From assembly GCA_934178345.1 (NCBI GenBank), contig CAKPQG010000008.1:1-64000 (forward strand): 64,000 nt of DNA, in the 5' to 3' direction. A program made the translations under genes and the position numbers. The DNA is from an uncultured Dialister sp. Its GTDB lineage: Bacteria; Bacillota; Negativicutes; Veillonellales; Dialisteraceae. Under the pieces are notes generated by a model, which was given only the letters and a program-made list of their open reading frames with translations, did not search any database and was not told the DNA's origin. Positions 18,249-26,027 of this stretch are shown in pieces; the first letter of the stretch is position 1; each line of letters starts with the position of its first letter.

Positions 18249-18830
18249 TCACCCTTCCATCCTTTCTTTCAGATAGTCGGTAAAATTCAGGATGCGTGTC
18301 GCTGTCCAAAGGCCGTTTACGTCTTTTTCCAGCTGCACCTGCCAGATGAAGTCGCGGGAAAGGTCCTTGTCTTCCAGCTGCACATAGGCGATGGCTTTGC
18401 CGTCCGCTTCTTCGATCTTGAAGATGTCGGTGAGAGAGAGGGCGGAAGAGCCGGCGTAGGCAGTGAGGGTCTTGACAGGCTTGTCCAGAAGGGACTTGGA
18501 GGCAGGGGCGCCATCCTTGAATCGGATCTCTGTCTGTCGGATGAGTTCCTTCACGACTTCTTTTTTGATACTTTTCACGAGGGAGGCAGCGATGGCGTGT
18601 TCGGGGAGGCCGTCGGCCTTGAGCTCGGCGAGCATGTCGTCCAAGGCATAGCTGTAGACTTTGGCGACATCGACGCGTTTGCAGAAGAGATCCCAGTCCT
18701 TCTTCTGCACGGCCTGCTGGATTTCTCCCGCCGCAAAGGCGGGCGTATTCTGCCAGTACAGGAAATACCAGCCGCCGGCAGCGGCAAGGAGGATCATGAG
18801 GGTGATGAGGAGCTTTTTGAAGATCGACAT
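18249..18830 (-). CDS. DUF2939 domain membrane-anchored protein
   Basis: A 193-aa protein with one N-terminal hydrophobic segment (LLITLMILLAAAGGWYFLYW, about residues 7-26) and a soluble remainder outside the membrane. TPAFAAGEIQQAVQKKDWDLFCKRVDVAKV and YSYALDDML fit the DUF2939 domain, of unknown function. It starts 42 bases after the aldehyde dehydrogenase stop and is probably co-transcribed. Ribosome site AAAGG. Its final codons ATG-GAA-GGG-TGA run into GGTGACTGG heptamers, so the stop codon is repeat sequence. Confidence 0.75.
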   Translation of the reverse strand: MSIFKKLLITLMILLAAAGGWYFLYWQNTPAFAAGEIQQAVQKKDWDLFCKRVDVAKVYSYALDDMLAELKADGLPEHAIAASLVKSIKKEVVKELIRQTEIRFKDGAPASKSLLDKPVKTLTAYAGSSALSLTDIFKIEEADGKAIAYVQLEDKDLSRDFIWQVQLEKDVNGLWTATRILNFTDYLKERMEG

Positions 18831-18872
18831 GAAAATGACCTTTCATTAAATAACAGAGGGAGGCACGTCTCC

Positions 18873-20294
18873 CTAGTCACCCGTATCGAAGAGGGCTTTC
18901 TGCTGGGTGAATTCGAGCATGCCGTAGATGCCGCCTTCGCGGCCAAGGCCGCTTTCCTTGTAGCCGCCGAAGGGAGCTGCTGTGTCACGCGGGCTGGCAT
19001 TGATGTAGACATTGCCGGACGCGATGCGATGGGCGATGGCGATGGCTTCTTCTTTCGGCCCATAGACACCCGCATTCAGACCGTATCGGGTGTCATTGGC
19101 GATCCTGACCGCATCGTCAGTGTCTTTGTAGGTGATGACACAGAGGACAGGCCCGAAGATCTCATCCTGCGCGATGGTCATATCATTCGTGACATTCGTG
19201 AAGATCGTGGGGTGGATGTAGTAGCCGTGATCAGGGCTTTCCGGCAGGCCGCCCGTGAGGAGCATGGCCCCTTCGGCAAGACCCTTCCGGATGTATTCGC
19301 TGATCTTCCGGTACTGCGCCATGGAGGACACGGGCCCGAGCTTCACGCTCGGGTCTGTCGGATCGCCGACGGTATACTCTTTGGCGATGGCAGAGAGCTC
19401 CTTTTCGATGAGGGCTTTTTCGCTTTCCGGGATGAGCAGGCGGGAGAAGGCGGTGCAGGTCTGGCCGGAGTTCAGGAAGATGCTGCTCATGCAAAGGCGG
19501 ATCGGTGCGCTGTAGTCATGGCTCTTCGAGGGAAGGATCACATAGGGCGATTTCCCGCCAAGCTCAAGGCTGATATGCTTCACGCTTTCCAGCGCCCGTT
19601 TGCCGACGGTGACGCCGCCTGAGGTGGATCCGGTGAAGGAAATCATGGAGACAAGCGGATGCGAAGAGAGGGCATCGCCCACTTCGCCGCCGCGTCCGGT
19701 CACGAGGTTGAAGACGCCTTTCGGAAATCCTGCTTTTTCAAAGGCATCGGCGAGGAAGTAGGAAGAGAGCGGCGTGTGCTGGCTCGGCTTCAGGATGACG
19801 GTATTGCCCATCAGCATCGCAGGGATGATTTTCTGTATAACCTGCCCCAAGGGGTAGTTCCATGGGGTGATACATCCGATGACGCCGATCGGTTCGCGAT
19901 AGGTGGTGGAAGCCGCCATTTTTTCGACCATGGGGACGTCTGGCGCTAGGTCGATGTAGGACATGGTACGGACGTACTGGTACTCGACCTGCGAAACCTT
20001 GGTGAAGGTATACGGCGAGCCGAGCTCCCGGATGGTGATGTCGATGAGGTCATCTTCCTGAGATTTGAAAATGGCAAGGAATTTCTCCATCAGAGCGATG
20101 CGGTCGGCGAGCGGCTTTTTCGCCCAGGCAGGAAAAGCGGCATAAGCGGCTTTGGCGGCTTTGTCTACGTCATCACCATTCCCCGCCGGAACGCGGGCGA
20201 AGATCTCCCTCGTGGCGGGGTTTTCTACTTCGATGAAATCTCCGGATGCGCCCGGGATCCATTCGCCATTGATATAGAGCTTTTCATAATCCAT
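18873..20294 (-). CDS. NAD(P)-dependent aldehyde dehydrogenase
   Basis: A 473-aa member of the aldehyde dehydrogenase superfamily, oxidising an aldehyde to the acid. Catalytic residues are visible: N146 (TPWNYP), E245 (LELGGKSP) and C280 (NSGQTC). The cofactor region GSTSGGVTVG and the FGGYKESGLGREGG end are normal. Substrate cannot be assigned. ATG 20294 has AAGG 8 bases upstream; a GTG nine bases earlier is less likely. It has its own minus-strand promoter and a leader hairpin. It ends GGT-GAC-TAG, a heptamer-like unit. Confidence 0.9.
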   Translation of the reverse strand: MDYEKLYINGEWIPGASGDFIEVENPATREIFARVPAGNGDDVDKAAKAAYAAFPAWAKKPLADRIALMEKFLAIFKSQEDDLIDITIRELGSPYTFTKVSQVEYQYVRTMSYIDLAPDVPMVEKMAASTTYREPIGVIGCITPWNYPLGQVIQKIIPAMLMGNTVILKPSQHTPLSSYFLADAFEKAGFPKGVFNLVTGRGGEVGDALSSHPLVSMISFTGSTSGGVTVGKRALESVKHISLELGGKSPYVILPSKSHDYSAPIRLCMSSIFLNSGQTCTAFSRLLIPESEKALIEKELSAIAKEYTVGDPTDPSVKLGPVSSMAQYRKISEYIRKGLAEGAMLLTGGLPESPDHGYYIHPTIFTNVTNDMTIAQDEIFGPVLCVITYKDTDDAVRIANDTRYGLNAGVYGPKEEAIAIAHRIASGNVYINASPRDTAAPFGGYKESGLGREGGIYGMLEFTQQKALFDTGD

Positions 20295-20314
20295 AGCAAA
20301 CACCTTCTTTTAGA

Positions 20315-20343
20315 CAAAAGAGAGCCCCCTTGCGAGCGCTCTC
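20315..20343 (-). promoter_or_regulatory. 5' leader hairpin of the aldehyde dehydrogenase mRNA
   Basis: On the minus strand GAGAGC and GCTCTC pair, followed by TTTTG. It lies about 33 bases after the -10 box and about 20 before the start codon, just upstream of the ribosome site. Confidence 0.5.
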
Positions 20344-20375
20344 CCCCTTGAGATGATGATATTGAATCTAACTTT

Positions 20376-20403
20376 ATTATAGCATGAGGGAAGGGGAAGA
20401 CAA
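20376..20403 (-). promoter_or_regulatory. Promoter of the aldehyde dehydrogenase operon
   Basis: Minus strand TTGTCT, 16-base spacer, TATAAT. Confidence 0.65.
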
Positions 20404-20409
20404 GGGGGC

Positions 20410-20860
20410 GAAAGTGACTGGTGGCTAGTGACTGGTGACTAGTGACTAGTGACTAGTGACTGGTGACTAGGAGACTAGGAGACTAGGAGACTAGGAGACT
20501 AGAAGACTAGAAGACATTAGACTCCCGTATCGTCATTTCGAGCGCAAGCGAGAAATCTTTCTTGCAGACCGCTAAACGAAAGATGTGTGAAAGCAGAAAT
20601 ACGTAGCACCAAGGCGTCGTTTCCGTACCGGTGCTTATGTGATACTGACCGCAGCGCAAGAAAGATCCCTCGGCTACGCTCGGGATGACGATAGCGCGAA
20701 GCACTATCAAAATTCCGCGGCGCTTCATTATTTTATGCGCCGCACCAACATTTCGCATTTCTCATTTCTAATTTCTCATTCGAGCAACGCTTTCATCCAC
20801 AATCCATGGACGCCCCGCCCCACGGGTTAACCCTGAACCCTTTCTCCCCTATCCTCTCAT
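20410..20860. repeat. Intergenic repeat mosaic between divergent operons
   Basis: GTGACTA/GTGACTG heptamers and GACTAGGA octamers (20412-20515). Then CGTATCGTCATTTCGAGCGCAAGCGAGAAATCTTTC and, about 100 bases later, an inverted partner AAGAAAGATCCCTCGG...GGGATGACGATAG. Then CCGCGGCGCTTC...ATGCGCCGCACC, TTTCTCA heptamers and CAATCCATGGACGCCCCGCCCC...GGTTAACCCTGAACCC. A TATAAT at 20863 follows. Confidence 0.8.
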
Positions 20861-20938
20861 GGTATAATGAAAAAGAATCCATGATTCAAAAAGATTTGCG
20901 TTTATGATACAATAATTAATATAGAATTAGGAGGAAAC

Positions 20939-21991
20939 ATGGGCTTATTAGACGATACGCTGGATCGGATCCAGCCGCTCAGCCAGGAAGCCATGGAAGA
21001 GGCCGGGAAGCGCTGGCATGATCTGTACCTCGGTATGGGAAACCTTGGCAAGATGGAGGAGATGGTGACGCGCTATATCGGTGTCACCGGCGATGCCATG
21101 CCGGATGTCCCGAAGGGGTGTATGGTGATCGCATGCAGCGACCACGGGGTATACAAAGAGGGCGTGTCTGCCTACCCGCAGGAGACGACGGTCGGCATGA
21201 CGAAGGCCTATGTGGTCGCGAAGGGCGCCTCCTGCAATGCGATGGCGTACTATGCGGGCATGGACATGGTGGTGGTCGATGTAGGCATCCATCATGATAT
21301 GACAGGAGTCCCGGGACTTTTGGATCGCAAGATCGCATGGGGAACGAAGAACATCGCAGAAGGACCGGCGATGACGCGCGAGCAGGCGATCCGTTCCATC
21401 GAGATCGGCATCGAAATCGCAGAAGAAAATGTAAGAAAGGGATACAAAGTCTTTTCTATCGGGGAAATGGGGATTTCCAATACCACCTCGTCTGCCTGTA
21501 TCCTGGGGACCTTCAATCACTGGAATGGCATCGAGGTCACGGGGCGCGGGACAAATATTTCTGACGAACGCCTCATTCACAAGGTGGAGGTTGTGCAGAA
21601 GGCCATGGATGTGAACCATCCGGATCCCAAGGACGGGCTCGATGTGCTTTCCAAGGTCGGTGGATTTGAATTCGGGTGCCTCACGGGAGTCATTCTAGGG
21701 GCGGCCGCCAATCATGCGATGACCATCATCGATGGGTTCAATACGACAGCGAGCGCCTTCATCGCGAAGGCACTCGCGCCGCAGGTGACGGATTACCTCA
21801 TGGCTTCGCACCTGTCGCTCGAGCAGGCGCATAAAAAGTCGCTGGCTGCGCTGGGACTTTCCGAATATATTGATCTGGATTTCCGTCTGGGTGAATCCAT
21901 CGGGGCGGGCATTCAGAAGAAAATGCTGGATATGGCGATTTCCGTCTATCGGGAATGTGTTACCAAAGAAGAAGCGGGGGTGGAAGCATGA
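20939..21991 (+). CDS. CobT-like phosphoribosyltransferase, ArsA-like subunit
   Basis: A 350-aa homologue of CobT, which transfers phosphoribose from nicotinate mononucleotide to the cobamide lower-ligand base. Family motifs are present: LGKMEEMVTRYIGVTGD, ACSDHGVYKEGVSAYPQETT, GEMGISNTTSSACIL and the C-terminal catalytic-type DFRLGESIGAG with E319. A second CobT homologue overlaps it by four bases. Tandem, heterodimeric CobT homologues named ArsAB are known from Sporomusa ovata and Veillonella and activate phenol and p-cresol; assignment as ArsA is by context. Ribosome site TTAGGAGGAAAC. Confidence 0.85.
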   Translation: MGLLDDTLDRIQPLSQEAMEEAGKRWHDLYLGMGNLGKMEEMVTRYIGVTGDAMPDVPKGCMVIACSDHGVYKEGVSAYPQETTVGMTKAYVVAKGASCNAMAYYAGMDMVVVDVGIHHDMTGVPGLLDRKIAWGTKNIAEGPAMTREQAIRSIEIGIEIAEENVRKGYKVFSIGEMGISNTTSSACILGTFNHWNGIEVTGRGTNISDERLIHKVEVVQKAMDVNHPDPKDGLDVLSKVGGFEFGCLTGVILGAAANHAMTIIDGFNTTASAFIAKALAPQVTDYLMASHLSLEQAHKKSLAALGLSEYIDLDFRLGESIGAGIQKKMLDMAISVYRECVTKEEAGVEA

Positions 21992-23010
21992 GCACGATCC
22001 CGAAACTGAATCAGGAAATCATGGAGGCCTGCCAGCTCTATGTGGATAACCTCATCAAGCCGATCCATTCGCTGGGCAAGCTCGAAGACATGGCTGTCCG
22101 TATGGCTGGCATTTTAGGCGAAGTGAAGCCGGCATATCTCAATAAGGCGGTCGTCATTTTCGGCGGGGATACGGCCGTTGATGGCGAGAACAAGACGAAG
22201 GGGCAGCTCTCGCACGCAGAGATGAAGCTGGTCGCGCAGGGCGCGGGACCGGTGAATGTCCTCGCGCGGCAGATGGAGATGCCGGTCTACCTGGTCGATG
22301 TCGGCTTGGAAAAGGATACCTCTGATATCGAAGGCGTATTGGCAAAAAAAGTGATCCATGGTACACATCAGGGGCATCCCGCCATGGATGATGATGTCGT
22401 CGCGGCGGCGATTTCTCTCGGCATGTCTGTCGGGAAAGCCCTCGCAGGAGAGGGGATCCAGGCCGTCGGTCTCGGCAATATCGGAGAACGCTCCATGCTG
22501 TCAGCACTCGCAGTGACGACCGCCGTCATGAAGGAGGACCTCAAGAAGGCATCGGCGAGAAGCGGCTTCTCTATCCAGCTTTCCGATGTCGGCGACTTCG
22601 CCAAAGATCCCGTTGGTACGCTCGCCATGGTCGGCTCGGCAGAAATCGCAGCCCTCTTCGGCCTTACCGTAGAAGCGGCGCGCCGCGGCATCATGGTCGT
22701 CTTTGATAATGCTGTCACAGGTGCTGCCGTGCTTGCCGCACAGGCCGTGTATCCTGAGATCAAAAACTATATTTTCCCATCTGTCTATTATGAAGAACCG
22801 GTTCATCAGATGCAGATGCAGAAGATGGGCATGAAGTCATTCCTGCACTATGATTTCACAGAAGCGGAAGGCTACGGCTCAGCCCTCGGGCTCTCGCTTC
22901 TGGATGCAGCGATCGACATGCTGAACCAGATGAAAACCTTCGGCAGCGCTGACGTAGCCGTCGCAGAGGATGGTCCGGGCAAGGGTCGTCAAAGAGAGGA
23001 CGTGAAGTGA
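21988..23010 (+). CDS. CobT-like phosphoribosyltransferase, ArsB-like subunit
   Basis: A 340-aa second CobT homologue in the same operon. HSLGKLEDMAVRMAGI, KAVVIFGGDTAVDGENKTK, GLGNIGERSMLSALAVTTA and FTEAEGYGSALG (E294 at the catalytic position) align with the first copy, but the substrate loops differ (FGGDTAVDG for SDHGVYKEG). It starts at ATGA overlapping the upstream stop and its own stop overlaps the next ATG (TGATG), so the three genes are tightly coupled. Together with the first copy it probably forms a heterodimer as in ArsAB. Confidence 0.84.
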   Translation: MSTIPKLNQEIMEACQLYVDNLIKPIHSLGKLEDMAVRMAGILGEVKPAYLNKAVVIFGGDTAVDGENKTKGQLSHAEMKLVAQGAGPVNVLARQMEMPVYLVDVGLEKDTSDIEGVLAKKVIHGTHQGHPAMDDDVVAAAISLGMSVGKALAGEGIQAVGLGNIGERSMLSALAVTTAVMKEDLKKASARSGFSIQLSDVGDFAKDPVGTLAMVGSAEIAALFGLTVEAARRGIMVVFDNAVTGAAVLAAQAVYPEIKNYIFPSVYYEEPVHQMQMQKMGMKSFLHYDFTEAEGYGSALGLSLLDAAIDMLNQMKTFGSADVAVAEDGPGKGRQREDVK

Positions 23011-23786
23011 TGAAAGCACTTTTTGTACGCTGTTATGGGAAACTCACCGCAGATATGATGATTGGCGGGCTCATCGACATGGGGGTGCCGCCGGTCTATC
23101 TGACATCGAAACTGAAAGATGCCGGCCTTTCCTGTGAATTCATCGAAAAGCCGAATCCGAAAGCACAGATTTCCGCCCACTACTTCCATATCCCGGAGGC
23201 AGGCGAAAAGCCGATGCTCTTGAAGGAGCGGGATATTTTCAAGATGTGGCGGGACATCTGTGAGAAAGGCGCTCCGGATTGGGAAGACACCGGCTGGAAG
23301 GTCTTCTCTGCTTTGACCAGCGGCGCATCGGATGCCATCGATGAGATCGCAGGCAATATCATCGACCTGCGCCGCATCGGCGTCAGTGAAGAGAATCTGA
23401 TCTCGCTCTACCTCTTTCTGGCCTGCCTCGACTATCTGGAAGTGGAGAGCCTCTTCGTCGTGCCTTTTTCTTTGAAAGAAGGGAAATCGGAACGCGCGAG
23501 AGCGACTCTCCACATTCTGACCGATGCCGGCTCCACGGTGGGAAAGCCCATCGACGCAGAGGACATTCATCCTTTCGCAGCAGCCATGCTCGAAGGGCTG
23601 GCGGCCAAATTCATGCCGATGGACGGCCGCTTTCTGGCAGACAAGACAGCCTACGGCAGCGCCAGCGCCGAGAAGCCGACCGGTGACAGCACCGTGGCCG
23701 AGTATCTGGGCTACTTCCAGGACCGCGGCGACTCCATCTTCAGCCGTCACCTCAAGGTCTTCGGCATGGCAGGGGATCTGATATAA
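23010..23786 (+). CDS. Divergent LarC/DUF111-like protein in cobamide operon
   Basis: A 258-aa cytoplasmic protein. The N-terminus (ALFVRCYGKLTADMMIGGLIDMGVPPVYLTSKL) follows the pattern of LarC/DUF111 nickel-insertion proteins, whose usual start is close to LYLDCFSGxxGDM. A later GASDAIDEIAGNIIDL...YLEVESLFVVPFSL resembles the LarC GAVDSIVDIVG...PL region. The usual D-C-F-S-G is R-C-Y-G-K here, and the protein is shorter than LarC (about 400 aa). Family membership is moderately supported; function is unknown. Its coupling to the CobT pair suggests a step in cobamide metabolism. Followed by a terminator. Confidence 0.6.
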   Translation: MKALFVRCYGKLTADMMIGGLIDMGVPPVYLTSKLKDAGLSCEFIEKPNPKAQISAHYFHIPEAGEKPMLLKERDIFKMWRDICEKGAPDWEDTGWKVFSALTSGASDAIDEIAGNIIDLRRIGVSEENLISLYLFLACLDYLEVESLFVVPFSLKEGKSERARATLHILTDAGSTVGKPIDAEDIHPFAAAMLEGLAAKFMPMDGRFLADKTAYGSASAEKPTGDSTVAEYLGYFQDRGDSIFSRHLKVFGMAGDLI

Positions 23787-23793
23787 GAGATCT

Positions 23794-23820
23794 AAGGAAC
23801 CGCGAAAGCGGTTCCTTTTT
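23794..23820 (+). terminator. Intrinsic terminator after the CobT-LarC-like operon
   Basis: AAGGAACCGC-GAAA-GCGGTTCCTT with a T-run; GNRA-type loop. Confidence 0.92.
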
Positions 23821-24057
23821 GATTGGGGGCTCTTTGAGCCGGGGGAGCGCTGCTGGAATGAGGCGCCGCGAGCGACTGGGGACTAGTGACTAGTGACTAG
23901 TGACTGGGGACTCTCTCGTATCGTCATTTCGAGCGTAAGCGAGAAATCTTTGTCATTTGCGGCGAGGGGCTCACGCTTTCCCTCCATGTGCCGCGACCTC
24001 TCCGCTTTCCTCATCTGTCTTTCCTGCCGCCGGTGCCCTATCCGCCCCTAGAGGGTA
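23821..24057. repeat. Repeat mosaic left of the inverted-end element
   Basis: GTGACTA heptamers (23880-23912), CGTATCGTCATTTCGAGCG...GAGAAATCTTTGTCATT, then GTGCCGCGACCTCTCCGCTTTCC...GGTGCCCTATCCGCCCC, which is the reverse complement of the right flank of the second element at 58640-58730. Confidence 0.8.
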
Positions 24058-24320
24058 CCTTCCCCGCTAGGGTAATGCTATTAAGTTAAGCGGAAGAACG
24101 TTCTTGGCTCCCCATCGGGGGAGCTCCCCGAAGGGGAGAGGGGGCTACGTAGCGGTATTGCATGAAAGTGTTGGAATATCGATAGCATCGGACTATTCAA
24201 CATAGCACGCTATACCGCTGGCATGCCCCTATTGCCTTCGGCACTTCCCCCGAAGGGGGAAGCAAGACGTTACGTAGCTAGCGATTTCTTAACTTAATAG
24301 CATTACCCGCAAGGGGAAGG
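24058..24320. mobile_element. Palindrome-ended 237-bp element, copy 1 (MITE-like / invertible)
   Basis: The core 24071-24307 has perfect 20-bp inverted ends, GGTAATGCTATTAAGTTAAG and its reverse complement. Outside these, CCTTCCCC (24058) and GGGGAAGG (24313) extend the symmetry. Inside are GC-rich hairpins (CTCCCCATCGGGGGAG, CTTCCCCCGAAGGGGGAAG) and an asymmetric centre (GCGGTATTGCATGAAAGTG...TATTCAACATAGCACGC). A second copy at 58391-58653 has the core in the same + orientation but with both flanks reversed. No coding capacity and no target duplication seen. Confidence 0.88.
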
Positions 24321-24640
24321 CTACGATACGAGGGAAGCCTGCGATCAAGAGACCTTCGGGCATCGCTGCTATTTATGCTCCGCGGTGCTTAGAGCCGTCG
24401 ACTTAGCTGCCATGATTCAGATAAGCGTTTCCCAAACATACAGCTTTTTTCTCCGCTCAGGATGACGAAAAGCGCCGCACCGCCCCCGCCCTACAGAACT
24501 CATAGAATCCGCTCCTCCTCTTTCATCCCCGATCAAGGGGCGGCACGCCCCGGGGCTAACCCCGAACTCTAAACCATTCCCTCAAAAAATTCAAAAAACC
24601 TCTTGCAAAATGCCTCTGTATCGTATATAATAACCTTCGT
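24321..24640. repeat. Repeat mosaic between the element and the tRNA promoters
   Basis: GGCTACGATACGAGG...GATCAAGAGACCTTCGGGCATCGC (reverse of the left flank of the second element), CTCCGCGGTGCTT, a fragment CCGCTCAGGATGACGAAA, CGCCGCACC, and ATCAAGGGGCGGCACGCCCCGGGGCTAACCCCGAACTC. Confidence 0.75.
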
Positions 24641-24697
24641 CGCACAGCGAGAGTGCTGACAGCGAAATGAACATCTTGACTGAATGAAAATTTCCTG

Positions 24698-24726
24698 TTG
24701 ACACAAGCGGAACGATATGATACAAT
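24698..24726 (+). promoter_or_regulatory. tRNA cluster promoter P1
   Basis: TTGACA, 17-base spacer, TACAAT. Confidence 0.8.
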
Positions 24727-24782
24727 ATCAACCGTCGCTGAAACGTCAAGACTCACATTGATTGAGTTCGAAAAAATGAGAC

Positions 24783-24810
24783 TTGACAAAAGACAAAACT
24801 GTGATATAAT
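24783..24810 (+). promoter_or_regulatory. tRNA cluster promoter P2
   Basis: TTGACA, 16-base spacer, TATAAT, 20 bases before the first tRNA. Tandem strong promoters suit stable RNA. Confidence 0.85.
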
Positions 24811-24830
24811 AATATCGCTGTTAATCAAAT

Positions 24831-24905
24831 GCGGAAGTAGCTCAGTGGTAGAGCACAACCTTGCCAAGGTTGGGGTCGCGGGTTCGAGTCCCGTTTTCCG
24901 CTCCA
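24831..24905 (+). tRNA. tRNA-Gly(GCC)
   Basis: 75 bases; GCGGAAG/TTTTCCG acceptor, anticodon GCC in loop TTGCCAA, CCA encoded. Confidence 0.95.
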
Positions 24906-24938
24906 TAGTTAGTTACATCGTAAGATGTTTCTATAGAT

Positions 24939-25014
24939 TCCTGAATAGCTCAGCCGGTAGAGCGCGTGACTGTTAATCACGATGTCGCAGGTTCGAACCC
25001 TGCTTCAGGAGCCA
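24939..25014 (+). tRNA. tRNA-Asn(GUU)
   Basis: 76 bases; TCCTGAA/TTCAGGA acceptor, anticodon GTT in CTGTTAA, CCA encoded. Confidence 0.95.
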
Positions 25015-25016
25015 AT

Positions 25017-25091
25017 AGGGGTATCGCCAAGCGGTAAGGCAACGGACTCTGACTCCGTCATGCGTAGGTTCGAATCCTACTACCCCTGCCA
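25017..25091 (+). tRNA. tRNA-Gln(CUG)
   Basis: 75 bases; AGGGGTA/TACCCCT acceptor, anticodon CTG in CTCTGAC, CCA encoded. The first base pair is A1-U72, where glutamine tRNAs usually have U1-A72. Only the CUG-type anticodon is present here; a UUG-type gene would have to lie elsewhere. Confidence 0.92.
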
Positions 25092-25094
25092 AAT

Positions 25095-25170
25095 GATCCA
25101 CTAGCTCAGTCGGTAGAGCACTTGACTTTTAATCAAGGTGTCCCGCGTTCGAGTCGCGGGTGGATCACCA
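25095..25170 (+). tRNA. tRNA-Lys(UUU)
   Basis: 76 bases; GATCCAC/GTGGATC acceptor, anticodon TTT in CTTTTAA, CCA encoded. Confidence 0.95.
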
Positions 25171-25175
25171 TATGT

Positions 25176-25250
25176 GGCCTGTTCGTCAAGCGGTTAAGAC
25201 ACCGCCCTTTCACGGCGGGTTCGGGGGTTCGAATCCCCCACAGGTCACCA
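25176..25250 (+). tRNA. tRNA-Glu(UUC)
   Basis: 75 bases; GGCCTGT/ACAGGTC acceptor with one G-U, anticodon TTC in CTTTCAC, CCA encoded. Confidence 0.95.
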
Positions 25251-25251
25251 T

Positions 25252-25327
25252 GGGCGATTAGCTCAGCTGGGAGAGCGTCTGCCTTACAAGCAGAATGTCA
25301 GCAGTTCGATCCTGTTATCGCCCACCA
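25252..25327 (+). tRNA. tRNA-Val(UAC)
   Basis: 76 bases; GGGCGAT/ATCGCCC acceptor, anticodon TAC in CTTACAA, CCA encoded. Confidence 0.95.
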
Positions 25328-25330
25328 AAA

Positions 25331-25407
25331 GGCCCGGTGGTGTAGTGGTCTAACATGCCGCCCTGTCACGGCGGAGATCGTCAGTTCAAATCTGATCCGG
25401 GTCGCCA
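25331..25407 (+). tRNA. tRNA-Asp(GUC)
   Basis: 77 bases; GGCCCGG/CCGGGTC acceptor with one G-U, anticodon GTC in CTGTCAC, CCA encoded. Confidence 0.95.
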
Positions 25408-25416
25408 CTTTTATTT

Positions 25417-25492
25417 GCCTCGGTAGCTCAGTTGGTAGAGCAAAGGACTGAAAATCCTTGTGTCAACGGTTCGATTCCGTTCTGAGGCACCA
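25417..25492 (+). tRNA. tRNA-Phe(GAA)
   Basis: 76 bases; GCCTCGG/CTGAGGC acceptor with one G-U, anticodon GAA in CTGAAAA, CCA encoded. Confidence 0.95.
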
Positions 25493-25497
25493 TTCCT

Positions 25498-25583
25498 GCG
25501 GCTGTGGCGGAATGGCAGACGCGCTACTTTGAGGGGGTAGTGATCTTTCGATCGTGTGAGTTCAAGTCTCACCAGCCGCACCA
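25498..25583 (+). tRNA. tRNA-Leu(GAG)
   Basis: 86 bases with long variable arm; GCGGCTG/CAGCCGC acceptor, anticodon GAG in TTGAGGG, CCA encoded. Confidence 0.93.
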
Positions 25584-25622
25584 CTCTTTTTTCTACTTGA
25601 TTCCCTCAATTTAATTTTATAT

Positions 25623-25707
25623 GCGGTCGTGGCGGAACTGGCAGACGCGCTATCTTCAGGCGGTAGTGGAGTAATCCGTGAGAGTTCAAATCTCTCCGAC
25701 CGCACCA
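25623..25707 (+). tRNA. tRNA-Leu(CAG)
   Basis: 85 bases with long variable arm; GCGGTCG/CGACCGC acceptor, anticodon CAG in TTCAGGC, CCA encoded. Last of ten tRNAs in the cluster. Confidence 0.93.
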
Positions 25708-25717
25708 CTAAAATGAG

Positions 25718-25747
25718 AAAAAGCTCATCCATTGGATGAGCTTTTTT
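25718..25747 (+). terminator. Terminator of the tRNA cluster
   Basis: AAAAAGCTCATCC-ATT-GGATGAGCTTTTTT. Confidence 0.92.
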
Positions 25748-26027
25748 GTTGCGTTTGCGGGAGGGCAGAGAAAGGGAGCAGAATGGAAACCTCTTCAGAG
25801 ATACGGCGTTTCATGCAAACGGTTTTGTACAATAGTGCAGCAATGGGCTGCAACAAAGATCCCTCGACTGCGCTCGGGATGACGGCGCGCGGGTACAGTC
25901 GTCCGGTGCGGAGTGAACTTAGGATGTTTGAAGCGGCTCTGCTGGGACAGTGGAAACTGAGCCCTTAGCCCCGCCCCCCGTTGAACCCGCTTGTCTTCCT
26001 CAAATCCGTTTTCTTCCCTTCCTATGA
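25748..26027. other. Non-coding stretch between tRNA cluster and polA
   Basis: Mostly unique sequence with a fragment AAAGATCCCTCGACTGCGCTCGG (same module as at 20670) and GTTGAACCC just upstream of the polA promoter. A short open frame at 25732-25968 has no ribosome site and crosses the repeat; it is not accepted. Confidence 0.6.

Noticed and set aside
20860..20938. A cobalamin riboswitch before the CobT pair
   Set aside because: The leader from the TATAAT at 20863 is only about 65 bases, far too short, and no conserved B12-box-like sequence is seen.
24071..24307. A conventional insertion sequence
   Set aside because: The element is 237 bp with no transposase frame; only a MITE or invertible segment fits.
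24556..25451. Open frames across the tRNA cluster on both strands
   Set aside because: They run through well-formed tRNA genes; the peptide content is tRNA sequence read as protein.
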